Shown here: positions 45,795 to 54,024 of the stretch, in pieces | How the letters are laid out: each line of letters opens with the position of its first letter | How positions within the stretch are numbered: position 1 is the first letter of the stretch | NCBI RefSeq assembly: GCF_002479495.1 | Contig: NZ_DLNQ01000010.1 | Coordinates: forward strand, 137,776 to 201,775 | Direction of reading: 5' to 3' | Length of the DNA: 64,000 nt | DNA from: Brevundimonas sp. UBA7506 | Lineage (GTDB): Bacteria > Pseudomonadota > Alphaproteobacteria > Caulobacterales > Caulobacteraceae | The notes under the pieces: model-generated | Seen by the model: the letters and a program-made list of their open reading frames with translations, nothing else | The model's database searches: none | Told to the model about the DNA's origin: nothing | Made by a program: the position numbers and the translations under genes

Positions 45795-46302
45795 GTCTGC
45801 CTCCTCTGGGCAAGGGTTGCAGGCACGCGAAAGGCGCGCCTGAAACCCTGCCCGTCGGCGAGACCGGGGTAGCAAGGGCCAGGGCGGATCGGGCGGAGGG
45901 GGATCACCCGGCCTGCACAAGCTCACAGGTGTGACATCCCTGGCGACGCTGGCCGCGCGGAAGGCTGGGGAGACCGGCCGATCCGGCGGCGCAGCCGCTT
46001 CACCCTGGCCCGCGCGAGGGCGGAGCCCTTAGCGCCCTTCGCCTCTTCGGGCGGGCGTTCCGTCGGTTCCGCAGTCGCCCTGCCAGCCGGGCCGAGGCGG
46101 AGCATGGTCGCCTCTGGTCACGGAATTTCCCGAAGACGAGGCGCGACCGGCCTGGCGAAACATGTCTGCAGGGTCAGGTCGATCCCTGTTGCGCCGTCAT
46201 TGACGGGAAGGCTCGCCGCACACCTCGGGCTGCATAAAGGAGGATGCGGCGAGGAGATCTCACCCGTCAAGCCTCGCCCTGTGCGGATCGCCTTCCCATC
46301 GC
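45795..46302. other. Gene-free region between parB and the recombinases
   Basis: Upstream leader of the ParB-like gene and downstream flank of the recombinase pair. No supported gene. The main feature is the strong inverted repeat at 46201-46269. Confidence 0.5.
46201..46269. repeat. Two-tier inverted repeat beside the serine recombinases
   Basis: Outer arms TGACGGG (46201-46207) and CCCGTCA (46263-46269) and inner arms CTCGCCGCA (46212-46220) and TGCGGCGAG (46245-46253) are all perfect. The 24-base loop contains AAAGGAGG directly followed by ATG. It begins 34 bp past the end of the recombinase operon. It could be an att site, a terminator or a structured RNA leader. Confidence 0.55.
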
Positions 46303-47745
46303 TCACTTGGGGGCGCGACGGCGTCCTACACGAGGCCCCACGGGGAGACCTGCCGCTTCATAGGCTTCGGCGATGGACCCGAATATCGTCCTTATCCGGT
46401 TATCGCCTGGAATCCCCGGCGACGCCTTGATCAGCTTGAGAGAGATCCGCCCGTGCTGCTTGTGGAGAGCGCGCAAGGCCTCGATGGTCTGGTCGCGATC
46501 AAGCGGCGTCCCGTCCGGGTTCAGCCCGCGACGATACCCCGTGTAGCGAAAGCCGACGCGCTCATAGGCTGCTTTCATGGAGCCGAAGCGGCTGCGGTAG
46601 ACCGTGGGCGAGGCCATGTTCTCAGCCTTGGCTATCGCCTCAAGCGTGGGTCGCTGACGCGCCAGAAGACAAGCCAGTTCGCGGACCATCTCTTCTTCAG
46701 TCTTGCCGTGACCTCGCTTCAGCGCGCCCATCCGCTCCTGGGCCGCGACAAAGGTATCCACGTCCACAATGGGTTCAAGAACCCGGACGTAGGTCCATTG
46801 CGAGCGATCGACAGCAATCGTGCGCTTTCCCAGCTCAACCCTGGACTTCCCGTAGGCCTGGAAGCCGACAACCAGTTCCCGTCTGAGTATCTTCTGTACG
46901 CGATCACCGTTCCAGGGGGTTCCATCACGCCACATGACGCCCTGCTGTGTGAGAAGTCTCGCGATCCCCGCCTGACTGCGGGCCTCATGCACGAACCACT
47001 CAAAAATTCGCTGTATGACTGCGAGTTCTTCCGGCGGCCCCCAGATGTAGCGGACCTCCTGGTCGGGCCGCGACTTCCATTGTCCCTCCTGAAGGATGGG
47101 TCCCGCGCTCCCGTCCGCGTTCACCACCTGGCGCCGAAAGCCGTATACGGCGCCGCCGCCCAGGGCGCGGCCTCGAGCCGCCTTCGCCCGGCGCCCGGCG
47201 CGAACCTTGGCAGACAGGTCCCGACTGTACTCTCCAGCCATGACCCGTTTGAGTTGCTTGAAGACCGAGCCAAAGCTGTCGTCAGCGAAGAGCTCCGCGC
47301 AGTAGATGACGGAGAGGCCGGCCTCTCGGCACAGGAACTCATAGTGCGCCGCCTCGTCGGCGTCCTGAAACCGGCCCCAACGACTGACGTCGAAAACGAG
47401 AATGGTCGAGAAGGGAGCCTTCCCTGACAGAACCTCCGACAGGAGGCGCTGGAGGCCGGGGCGTTTGTCGACGGTCACGCCGCTTCTTCCTGCATCCTCA
47501 TAGGTGCGGACGATCTCGATCCCACGGCTTTCCGCGAAGCCCGCGATGAAGGCGCGCTGATTTCCCAGGGAGTAGCGCTGATGGTCTGTGGACATACGCA
47601 GGTATTGCGCAGCGAGGGCCGGTTTTCGCTCAGGCCGGGACGTATCTGGAGACAGGACGACCGCGCCGTCGGCGTCCCGCCCGAAATGGCGTCTCAGCCT
47701 GGCCGGAAGATCATCCATGCCGCAAGACGGATCTTCCTCCATCAC
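46303..47745 (-). CDS. Large serine recombinase 2 with C-terminal HNH-associated repeats
   Basis: A 480-residue site-specific recombinase. The resolvase domain has QYLRMSTDHQRYSLGNQ (catalytic Ser about residue 53) and [21 protein letters not shown] with catalytic arginines. The zinc/recombinase domain runs about 200-350 (LGGGAVYGFRRQV, then RIFEWFVHEARSQAGIARLL). At the C-terminus two copies of a short unit, SRFGSMKAAYERVGF and IFGSIAEAYEAAGLPV, match the repeats found next to homing-endonuclease HNH domains. It overlaps recombinase 1 by 4 bp (ATGA), so both are made from one message. Confidence 0.88.
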   Translation of the reverse strand: MMEEDPSCGMDDLPARLRRHFGRDADGAVVLSPDTSRPERKPALAAQYLRMSTDHQRYSLGNQRAFIAGFAESRGIEIVRTYEDAGRSGVTVDKRPGLQRLLSEVLSGKAPFSTILVFDVSRWGRFQDADEAAHYEFLCREAGLSVIYCAELFADDSFGSVFKQLKRVMAGEYSRDLSAKVRAGRRAKAARGRALGGGAVYGFRRQVVNADGSAGPILQEGQWKSRPDQEVRYIWGPPEELAVIQRIFEWFVHEARSQAGIARLLTQQGVMWRDGTPWNGDRVQKILRRELVVGFQAYGKSRVELGKRTIAVDRSQWTYVRVLEPIVDVDTFVAAQERMGALKRGHGKTEEEMVRELACLLARQRPTLEAIAKAENMASPTVYRSRFGSMKAAYERVGFRYTGYRRGLNPDGTPLDRDQTIEALRALHKQHGRISLKLIKASPGIPGDNRIRTIFGSIAEAYEAAGLPVGPRVGRRRAPK

Positions 47746-49124
47746 AGGCCTGCCGCGCGATAGGCGGCCGTAACCGTGCCGAAGGTCTTTCGGATCAAAC
47801 CGATTGATGGAAGACGACGATCCGCCTGTATCAGGGAGACATTCACCCTCCCCCTGTCTTGATGCAGTCGACGCAGCCCCTCGAGGATGGCGGCCCGCGA
47901 AAGGGGCTTTCCATCCGGCGCCGCACCCCGCGAAACCCGCGGCTTGACGTAGCCGGCCAATCGTTCCGCCTCCGCAAGGGTGCCGAAACGCGACATGTAG
48001 CGTCTCGCACTTGGAATTTCGGGGCAGGTGTCGATCAGGGCGGCGGTAAGTCTTCCTTCCTTGTCAAGGAGCGCTTTCAGCCCGGAAACCAGTTCCTCCC
48101 GGGTATGGGCATATCGGCCGTCGAGCGCTCTAAATCGCGCCTGCGCCGCCTCGAACATCTCCTCCGACACGATCCCCTCGAAGACCTGGATTTCTCCCCA
48201 ACGGCCGCTGTCCAACTCCGGTCCGCGGACGCCCAGTACGGTTCGGGAACGGCCATAGTGTTGCAGTCCCTTCGACAGCGGGTCGCGAAGGATTCTGGCG
48301 ACCCGGCGACGCGTCCAACGCGATCCGTCCGTCCAGAAGATCCCTTCTTCCGACAGGATCGATGCGATATCCGCCATCGACCTGCCGCCTTCGACGAACA
48401 TCTGGAAAATGCGCCGTACAGTCTGGGACCGCTCCCCGGTCGCGGGAACCAGGCGCAAGGACTGAAGCGGATGAGAGCGAAAGCCGCCGCACCTCAGAAC
48501 AGGTCCGCACGTCCCGTCAGCTTCGATAATCTGCCGGTCCACAAGGTACCGGGGCCACGCGCCCGGCGCGCGGCCCGCCTCCGCAGCCCCCCGCTTTCCT
48601 CTGCGCGTCCTGTCCGAAATCTGCCGGACATAGTCCGCCGCCATCACGCGCCTGACCTGCTTGGCGAGTTGGGCCGGAGGGCCGCCCCCCACCAGGTCGC
48701 GACAGTAGGTTACAGAGACGCCGTGACTTCGGCAGACGAACTCGTAGTGCGCCGCCTCGTCAGGGTCCTGAAAGCGGCCCCATCGGCTGATGTCGAGGAC
48801 CAGAACGTGGGCATAGTTCGCCCTTTTCGTGACCACGTCGAAGAGAAGACGGCTCAAGCCTGACCGTTTCTCCAAGGTCATGCCGCTCTTCCCGACATCT
48901 TCGTACACCGCGACGATGTCGAAGCCCTCGCTCCGGGCGTAGCCTTGGAGCTCCCGCCGCTGGAGCGCCAGAGACGTAGGCTGTCGCAGCGTCGAGACCC
49001 TGAGATAGGCGGCCGCCCGCCGATCAATCGACTTCGGGCTCTCCTCAATCCTTGCGGGTCGAATCCGCCGCACCACCCAGTCGTCTACATGGGCCGAGTA
49101 CTCCGGGGCCGGGCGCTTCTCCAT
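47742..49124 (-). CDS. Large serine recombinase 1 with C-terminal HNH-associated repeats
   Basis: About 460 residues from the ATG at 49124 ([20 protein letters not shown]). The resolvase domain has [19 protein letters not shown] with the catalytic Ser (about 42) and [21 protein letters not shown]. The recombinase domain follows ([20 protein letters not shown], then [20 protein letters not shown]). The tail holds [15 protein letters not shown] and [15 protein letters not shown], the same repeat unit as in recombinase 2. The two proteins share architecture but differ in most residues, so they are diverged paralogues likely to act together. Confidence 0.88.
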   Translation of the reverse strand: MEKRPAPEYSAHVDDWVVRRIRPARIEESPKSIDRRAAAYLRVSTLRQPTSLALQRRELQGYARSEGFDIVAVYEDVGKSGMTLEKRSGLSRLLFDVVTKRANYAHVLVLDISRWGRFQDPDEAAHYEFVCRSHGVSVTYCRDLVGGGPPAQLAKQVRRVMAADYVRQISDRTRRGKRGAAEAGRAPGAWPRYLVDRQIIEADGTCGPVLRCGGFRSHPLQSLRLVPATGERSQTVRRIFQMFVEGGRSMADIASILSEEGIFWTDGSRWTRRRVARILRDPLSKGLQHYGRSRTVLGVRGPELDSGRWGEIQVFEGIVSEEMFEAAQARFRALDGRYAHTREELVSGLKALLDKEGRLTAALIDTCPEIPSARRYMSRFGTLAEAERLAGYVKPRVSRGAAPDGKPLSRAAILEGLRRLHQDRGRVNVSLIQADRRLPSIGLIRKTFGTVTAAYRAAGL

Positions 49125-49311
49125 TGGAGCCACTCCATCCTCCGAGGACAGGGGACGGCCATGAGGGTCGGTCCTCCTCGCTCGTAGACGAATTCCGTGA
49201 CGCATGGAGCTCGCCGCGATGGGGACCCATAGGTCCCTGCCCGCGGCCATGCGTCAAGCCCGCGTCGCATTTGCGCAGGCTTGCGCGGCGGGCCGGCGCA
49301 TCCGCCAGGAT

Positions 49312-49336
49312 GGAACAGTCAAATCCAGGGCGCGTT
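49312..49336 (+). promoter_or_regulatory. EcfG-type general stress promoter (perfect consensus)
   Basis: GGAAC (49312-49316), exactly 16 bases, CGTT (49333-49336). It lies 72 bases ahead of the DUF1328 start codon. Confidence 0.75.
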
Positions 49337-49408
49337 GGTCGCACGTCGAATGATCGGCAGGGAGGTGTCGAGCTTGACCTCCATCAACAGACTCCGGAGG
49401 ACCGTTCC

Positions 49409-49585
49409 ATGCTTCGTTGGGCCATCATCTTCTTCATCATCGCCCTGGTCGCGGCCGTGCTCGGCTTCGGCGGCATCTCCGGCATGTCGTTCGAGATCGC
49501 CAAGTTCATCGCCGTCATCGCCGTCATCCTGTTCGTGGTCTCCCTGGTCGTCGGCGGCCTGCGCGGGCGCGGTCCGCGACTCTGA
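49409..49585 (+). CDS. DUF1328 small membrane protein
   Basis: A 58-residue protein, [20 protein letters not shown] then [20 protein letters not shown] and a hydrophobic run ending GGLRGRG. Two membrane helices with the central GFGGI(S/A)G turn are the DUF1328 (YtjA-like) signature, widespread among stress-induced genes. The ATG follows CCGGAGGACC. It has a perfect EcfG promoter upstream and an intrinsic terminator downstream, so it is a one-gene transcript. Confidence 0.9.
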   Translation: MLRWAIIFFIIALVAAVLGFGGISGMSFEIAKFIAVIAVILFVVSLVVGGLRGRGPRL

Positions 49586-49609
49586 CGCGCTTCAGTCACG
49601 CCGCCGAAG

Positions 49610-49640
49610 AGGCCCCGGTCGTCGCCGGGGCCTTTTTCTT
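49610..49640 (+). terminator. Rho-independent terminator of the DUF1328 gene
   Basis: Stem AGGCCCCGG (49610-49618) and CCGGGGCCT (49625-49633) with loop TCGTCG, followed by a T-rich tail TTTTTCTT. It is a strong intrinsic terminator on the plus strand. Confidence 0.9.
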
Positions 49641-49773
49641 GTCCGCCGCGCAGCCGCGCAGACCTCCGCCTCGCCGGGTTCCCGGCCACGTCCAAACTTA
49701 TCGTGAAACGCCAGTGCAGGAACGCCCGTTTCCGCAGCCGCTTCCCTTCCTGCAACCCAGAAGGAGTAACGAC

Positions 49774-49974
49774 ATGACCGACGTCCAACCCAACGCGGAC
49801 CGCGAACAGGATCCGGAAACCAATACGCCCCAGCCGGATGAAAACCCGCAACAGCGCGAGCATCTCCGCGATCAGGCCCAGCGCCAGCCGGGCAAGGACG
49901 ACCCGGCGCCCGCATCGGGCGGCGAAGGCGCCGCCGGCGCTGGCGGCCCTGACGGCTTTGGCTCTGGAAGCTGA
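49774..49974 (+). CDS. Small disordered hydrophilic protein 1
   Basis: A 66-residue protein with no hydrophobic core: MTDVQPNADREQDPETNTPQ, then REHLRDQAQRQPGKDD and a Gly/Ala-rich tail. Composition (Asp, Glu, Pro, Gln, Gly) indicates intrinsic disorder, like hydrophilins. ATG 49774 follows AAGGAG. First of three similar small genes in tandem. A weak EcfG-like promoter (GAAAC-N17-CGTT at 49705-49730) precedes it. Confidence 0.6.
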   Translation: MTDVQPNADREQDPETNTPQPDENPQQREHLRDQAQRQPGKDDPAPASGGEGAAGAGGPDGFGSGS

Positions 49975-49986
49975 AGGAGCGCCGTT

Positions 49987-50163
49987 GTGACCGATACCCG
50001 ACCCAATGAAAGCGCGCCGGCCGACGCCGGTCCGAACGACGACCCTCAGGATCACGACAGCCTTCAATCTCAGGCGCGGCGGGAGACGTCCAAGGCGGAG
50101 GGCGAAGACCCCGATGAGGATCGTCGATCGCCCATGACCCCGCCCATTGCAAACCCGGACTGA
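49987..50163 (+). CDS. Small disordered hydrophilic protein 2
   Basis: A 58-residue, GTG-started protein beginning VTDTRPNESAPADAGPNDD and containing HDSLQSQARRETSKAEG, related to the DSLQKQAARET of the next gene. GTG 49987 has GAAGGAG ahead of it, 12 bp after the previous stop, indicating an operon. Disordered; function unknown. Confidence 0.55.
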   Translation: MTDTRPNESAPADAGPNDDPQDHDSLQSQARRETSKAEGEDPDEDRRSPMTPPIANPD

Positions 50164-50174
50164 GGAGATGGAAG

Positions 50175-50438
50175 GTGACTGAATCCAGGCCTGATCCCGA
50201 CCGCGACCCGACCCGTCCCCAGCCCGGGAAAGCCGACGACAGCGGCCTCGGCCAAGGTGAAGACAGCCTTCAGAAACAGGCGGCTCGCGAAACCACCCTG
50301 GATCAGAGCGGCTACAAGAGGGCCGCCGACTGTCTTTCGGACGAAAACGGAAACCTGACGAAGATACCGGCCGGCGCCGTGCCGGAAGGCGATCTTCAGG
50401 AACAACAGCGCGGCAAGGGCCAGCAGAGTCCGTCCTGA
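50175..50438 (+). CDS. Small disordered hydrophilic protein 3
   Basis: An 87-residue, GTG-started protein beginning VTESRPDPDRDPTRPQPGKA. It shares GEDSLQKQAARETTLDQ with protein 2 and has a more ordered-looking centre, GYKRAADCLSDENGNLTKIP. GTG 50175 is preceded by GGAGATGGAAG. Last gene of the three; a hairpin follows at 50460. Confidence 0.55.
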   Translation: MTESRPDPDRDPTRPQPGKADDSGLGQGEDSLQKQAARETTLDQSGYKRAADCLSDENGNLTKIPAGAVPEGDLQEQQRGKGQQSPS

Positions 50439-50862
50439 ACGCCGAGCCTAATCCGAAAGGACCGGTCTTTTCCGGTCAAGGCCGAGGCGGTTGCACAAAA
50501 ACCGCTTCGGCCTTCACCGCACGACGGACCGGCGCGGGAGCTGCGCCCCAGCCGCCTTCAAGAATGGCTGTGATCCAAACTTTGGTCGGACAATGAGCGA
50601 GGGAAGAAGAATTAGTCGGTCCGGTGCGTACGGGGTTTGGCTGAGCACGACGCCGGACCGACCTGCATTCCTCTGGGGAAGTGCGAAGGGGTAACCGCAG
50701 GATGGAAGGCTTGTTCCCTTGCGAAGCGCCGCAACCGTCCAGATGTCTTCCCTTGGCGCTCGCCACGCGCCCTTCAGGCCCGATTGATGTCAGGATTGCT
50801 CGTCCGCCAGGGCGGGAACCAAAGCCGCCGCCCTGGCCTGACTCCAGGGAGAGGAGGTTCCT
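50439..50862. other. Intergenic region with two hairpins
   Basis: No supported gene. GACCGG (50460-50465) and CCGGTC (50472-50477) around TCTTTT form a hairpin just after the three-gene set, a likely terminator. Further on, perfect 10-base arms GTCGGTCCGG (50615-50624) and CCGGACCGAC (50653-50662) lie 28 bases apart and could be an operator pair or a long-loop hairpin. Confidence 0.45.
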
Positions 50863-51081
50863 ATGAAGAAGCTGATCCGCGCCCAGGCCGGTGTGAAGCT
50901 GACGCGTGTCAAACGCATGGCTGACGGCCAACGGAAACAGACCTGCTACCGGGTGACCAGCGGTCGGAACAGGTCCGGTCGGGTGATACTCGACGAGAAT
51001 GAGGCCCACCGGGCCTTTGCCCGGGAAGTCGCCGTCTCCCTAAGGGCCAGGTCCTCATGGATTTTGACTGGCGCGAACTGA
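50863..51081 (+). CDS. Small basic hypothetical protein
   Basis: A 72-residue basic protein, MKKLIRAQAGVKLTRVKRMA, then QTCYRVTSGRNRSGRVILDE and a helical tail NEAHRAFAREVAVSLRARSS. It may be nucleic-acid binding from its charge, but no family is recognised. ATG 50863 follows GAGAGGAGG. It ends 2 bases before a hairpin with a poly-A/T flank. Confidence 0.55.
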   Translation: MKKLIRAQAGVKLTRVKRMADGQRKQTCYRVTSGRNRSGRVILDENEAHRAFAREVAVSLRARSSWILTGAN

Positions 51082-51413
51082 CAAAAAAAGCCCCTCGCCG
51101 ATCAGGGCGAGGGGGAAGGATGGGTTCAACTCGATAGGGGACGAGCGGCGCTTATCGCCGGCAGGCCGCTCGAACAGCCGGCGCTGTCTGGCTCGAACGG
51201 CTCGTGAACGCCTGAGGTTCCAGAGTTCGGAAGCGAACTCATCACAGGCTGGGCGAGTTTTCTCACAAAAAATCGCGGACACTGGCCCGACCATGAGACG
51301 GCGTGCTGACCGGGATTCTCTCAGGACAGAGGCCGGTCGTTGGGACTTTTGGAAAACAAGCGGAACCATAGGTCCCGCGGCGCCATTTGATCGCAGCAAT
51401 CAGGAGGAAAGCC
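51082..51413. other. Intergenic region; candidate minus-strand small RNA
   Basis: No convincing coding gene. A strong minus-strand intrinsic terminator sits at 51083-51114, yet no recognised minus-strand gene ends here. The ~200 bp leading into it could encode a small RNA. A minus-strand open frame crosses the region but runs through the terminator and looks non-coding. No promoter was identified. Confidence 0.3.
51083..51114 (-). terminator. Rho-independent terminator, minus strand
   Basis: Plus-strand order: A7 (51083-51089), CCCCTCGCC (51091-51099), loop GATCA plus G, GGCGAGGGG (51106-51114). Read on the minus strand this is a 9-bp GC stem followed by a T7 tract. On the plus strand there is no T-run. 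Confidence 0.7.
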
Positions 51414-51896
51414 GTGGACGATTTCAAACGTGACGACCCGAATGTGATCGCGCCTATCGGCAGCACGATCCGCCGCGCGCCGGAGACCATCATCGTCGAA
51501 CGTGAAACCAATATAGCTCTGTGGTGGGTTGTCGGCATTCTTCTCGCCGCAGTCGTCTTCGGCCTTATCTATTTCCTGACGCGTCCAGCAACTGCGCCCA
51601 CTGACGCCGAATTGCGCGTCATCCAGGCAGAAGCAGCGGCGGACAATGCGAGGCAAACGGCAGAGGCCGCTCTGGCTCAGAACCAGCTCAGCAGCACTCG
51701 GGACAGCGTGGCGATCGCACAGGCCCAAAGCGCGACGGCTCGCGCTGAAGCGATCCGCGCCCAGGCTGAGGCGCGCGCAGCCGAAGCGCGGGCTTCCGAG
51801 CCGGTCGTCGTCGAGCGTCAGACGGTGGTGACGCCCCCGTCCAGCAGCACGGCCGTCGTCACGACCACCACGCCCCAGCCCGGCGACCGCCCTTAA
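51414..51896 (+). CDS. Single-TM protein with coiled-coil periplasmic tail
   Basis: A 160-residue, GTG-started protein. A cytoplasmic N-terminus (about 1-37) precedes one membrane helix ALWWVVGILLAAVVFGLIYF. Then comes an Ala/Gln-rich helical stretch (NARQTAEAALAQNQLSS and AQAQSATARAEAIRAQAEAR) that should form a coiled coil, and a Thr/Val/Pro-rich end. GTG 51414 follows CAGGAGGAAAGCC. No family recognised. Tandem hairpins lie just downstream. Confidence 0.6.
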   Translation: MDDFKRDDPNVIAPIGSTIRRAPETIIVERETNIALWWVVGILLAAVVFGLIYFLTRPATAPTDAELRVIQAEAAADNARQTAEAALAQNQLSSTRDSVAIAQAQSATARAEAIRAQAEARAAEARASEPVVVERQTVVTPPSSSTAVVTTTTPQPGDRP

Positions 51897-51899
51897 CAA

Positions 51900-51929
51900 G
51901 CGAGGCCGTCCTCGCTGCGCCGAGGCGCA
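51900..51929 (+). terminator. Tandem hairpins after the coiled-coil protein gene
   Basis: GCGAGG-CCGT-CCTCGC (51900-51915) is directly followed by TGCGCC-GA-GGCGCA (51916-51929). Two adjacent perfect stems, no T-run. A probable termination or RNA-stabilising element. Confidence 0.45.
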
Positions 51930-52052
51930 GGGGGCCCTGAACGCCATGGGTGGAAGCGCGGGGCGCACGGCATCGGACACGATAGAGGGAAAGACGCGTC
52001 CCCCTGGACCTATGACTTCCAGTTCCCGCCCGGCCGCCTCTGCGGGCAAGGC

Positions 52053-53282
52053 CTAACCCACCGCCCCCGACGTCTTCACGTCAGGAAGCAGGGCGGTGAC
52101 CAGGCCCAGAAGCGGCAGTACGGCGCACAGCTTGTAGACCCAGACGATGCCGTTGGCGTCCGCGAGCAGGCCGAGGCCCGCCGCGCCGATCCCGCCGATG
52201 CCGAACATGAGGCCGAACATCAGGCCCGACACCAGGCCCACACGGCCCGGCACGAGTTCCTGCGCATAGACGACCAGGGCCGCGAAGGCGGAGGACATGA
52301 TGAAGCCGATGGCGATCGAGAGGACGGTCGTCCACCCCATATCCACGTAGGGCAACAGCAGGGCGAAGGGCGCCGCGCCGAGGAAGGACAGCCAGATCAC
52401 GGCCTTGCGGCCGATCCGGTCGCCGATCGGGCCGCCGGCGAAGGTCCCCGCCGCCACGGCCGCCAGGAAGGCGAACAGGTGGAACTGGGAATCCTGAACC
52501 GAGAGGGCGAAACGCTCGATCAGGTAGAAGGTGAAGTAGTTGGTGAAGGCGCCGATGTAGATGAATTTGGCGAACATCAGCACGGCGATAACCGCCAGGG
52601 CGCCGATGATCCGGCCCCGGCTTAGCTGGGGGCCTTCGCTCAGGGTCTTGGCCGCGACCATGGCGTGAGGGTTGCGGATACGCCAGCGCGTGACGCCAAA
52701 GAGCACCCAGATCGCCGTCACCGCAGCGACCGCCAGCCACCCCACGGCGGTGAGGCCCAGGGGCAGGATAATCAGCGAGGCCGCCAGAGGCCCGATGGCG
52801 GACCCGGTGTTGCCGCCGACCTGGAAGGTCGATTGCGCTGTGCCGAACCGTCCGCCGGAGGCGAGACGGGCGACACGCGAGGCTTCCGGGTGGAAGGTGG
52901 CGGACCCCACCCCGATCACCGCCGAGGCGACCAGGAGCATGGTGAAGCCGCCGGCGGTCGCCAGCAAGCCGATCCCGATCAGGGTGGCGAACATCCCGCA
53001 GGGCAGTAGATAGGGCTTGGGATGCTTGTCCGTATAGAAGCCGATCCACGGTTGAAGCAGCGAAGCCGTGAATTGATAGACCAGGGCGACAACGCCGATC
53101 TGGGTGAAGCTCAGGGCGAACTTCGTCTTCAGCATCGGATAGATGGCCGGCAGGACCGCCTGAATGAGGTCGTTGAGGAGGTGGGCGAAGGCCACGGCGC
53201 CGACGATCCCGATCAGAAACCGCGGCGAGGTCGCCATATTAGGGGCCGGCTGGGCGTCTGTCAGATCTGTCGGAATGGTCAT
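52053..53282 (-). CDS. fsr: MFS exporter, fosmidomycin-resistance (Fsr) type
   Basis: A 409-residue, 12-helix transporter starting MTIPTDLTDAQPAPNMATSP at ATG 53282. AHLLNDLIQAVLPAIYPMLK in helix 1, GFYTDKHPKPYLLPCGM in loop 2-3, GSATFHPEASRVARLASGG and FQVGGNTGSAIGPL are the Fsr subfamily signatures. It exports fosmidomycin-like compounds by proton antiport in E. coli; the natural substrate is unknown. An upstream open frame to 53528 has a non-transporter translation and is discarded. Confidence 0.9.
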   Translation of the reverse strand: MTIPTDLTDAQPAPNMATSPRFLIGIVGAVAFAHLLNDLIQAVLPAIYPMLKTKFALSFTQIGVVALVYQFTASLLQPWIGFYTDKHPKPYLLPCGMFATLIGIGLLATAGGFTMLLVASAVIGVGSATFHPEASRVARLASGGRFGTAQSTFQVGGNTGSAIGPLAASLIILPLGLTAVGWLAVAAVTAIWVLFGVTRWRIRNPHAMVAAKTLSEGPQLSRGRIIGALAVIAVLMFAKFIYIGAFTNYFTFYLIERFALSVQDSQFHLFAFLAAVAAGTFAGGPIGDRIGRKAVIWLSFLGAAPFALLLPYVDMGWTTVLSIAIGFIMSSAFAALVVYAQELVPGRVGLVSGLMFGLMFGIGGIGAAGLGLLADANGIVWVYKLCAVLPLLGLVTALLPDVKTSGAVG

Positions 53283-53549
53283 GGGCGCACTCGATACTGC
53301 GGGCCGACGCGGCGCGCGGCTCCTCCGCGCACCTATAGCAATTCGATCTCCCGCGTGCCGGAGAACAGACGGATCAGAAAGTGAGGCCGACGCCGCGCGC
53401 CTGCCTGGAATTTTGTGGGCCGCCGGATCGCTCCAGATTCTCGCGACGTTCAGCCTCATCCTCACCACAGAATGACACGAACCTTCGCTCCTGCATCGCG
53501 CCGTCGGTCGAACGGCCAAAACAGTCAAGCTATGGCCTGGGCCGCCTCA

Positions 53550-53654
53550 TCAGATCGCCTGCAAGCTCCAGATGAGAACGCTGATGCTCACGCCAATGAA
53601 GAATGTGGTCGCCAGAACCACGAAGATCAGCAGACCGCGTCGCAAGCGTTCCAT
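53550..53654 (-). CDS. 34-residue single-helix membrane protein
   Basis: Reads MERLRRGLLIFVVLATTFFI then GVSISVLIWSLQAI and stops. Three arginines followed by a continuous 26-residue hydrophobic helix is the form of a genuine small membrane protein (positive-inside). ATG 53654 lies 12 bp after the stop of the upstream minus-strand small gene. Too short for routine gene finding; comparative evidence would be needed. Confidence 0.4.
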   Translation of the reverse strand: MERLRRGLLIFVVLATTFFIGVSISVLIWSLQAI

Positions 53655-53666
53655 CAGCGCCCCAGC

Positions 53667-53867
53667 TCAGACCTGAACATCCATGACATCGCCGTCGACG
53701 CTGAACCCGGAACGTCGAGCCAGATCTGCGGCGCTATCCGCTGACGCCATCATGTGATTGGGCCGCCTCCTAGCGCTGCCGTCGACGATCGGCGCGTACT
53801 CGTACCAGATGCGAAGGCCACAGCCGGGCTGCTTGCGTCGGCAGCGAAGAATGATCGCCGTAGCCAC
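53667..53867 (-). CDS. Small hypothetical protein, possible operon partner
   Basis: A 66-residue, GTG-started frame: VATAIILRCRRKQPGCGLRI, WYEYAPIVDGSARRRPNHMM and a polar tail SAADLARRSGFSVDGDVMDV. The Cys pair (C-R-R-K-Q-P-G-C) might bind metal. No family recognised; it could be a chance frame. Placed 12 bp upstream of the 34-residue membrane protein. Confidence 0.3.
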   Translation of the reverse strand: MATAIILRCRRKQPGCGLRIWYEYAPIVDGSARRRPNHMMASADSAADLARRSGFSVDGDVMDVQV

Positions 53868-54024
53868 TTGATCGCCTCTCCATCAACAGATCATCAAACG
53901 TCGCTGCAATACATTCGACGCAAGACCCGGGGAGGGATCGGTCTTCATGATCACGTAAAGGGCCAGGCGTCCTCAACATAGGTTAGGAAGATGAGCGTCG
54001 CTGCGCGCGCCGAAGTCCTGGCGG

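Noticed and set aside
44055..45872. 605-codon plus-strand frame opposite the ParB-like gene
   Set aside because: Shadow of the ParB-like gene, which has recognised domains and a strong ribosome binding site.
51362..51386. EcfG promoter ahead of the coiled-coil protein gene
   Set aside because: GGAAC is present at 51362 but the base pattern 16-17 positions on is CCAT, with no CGTT-like element.
51055..51399. Minus-strand 114-codon frame as a protein gene
   Set aside because: It reads straight through a strong minus-strand terminator and has no start signal; a small RNA is the better explanation.
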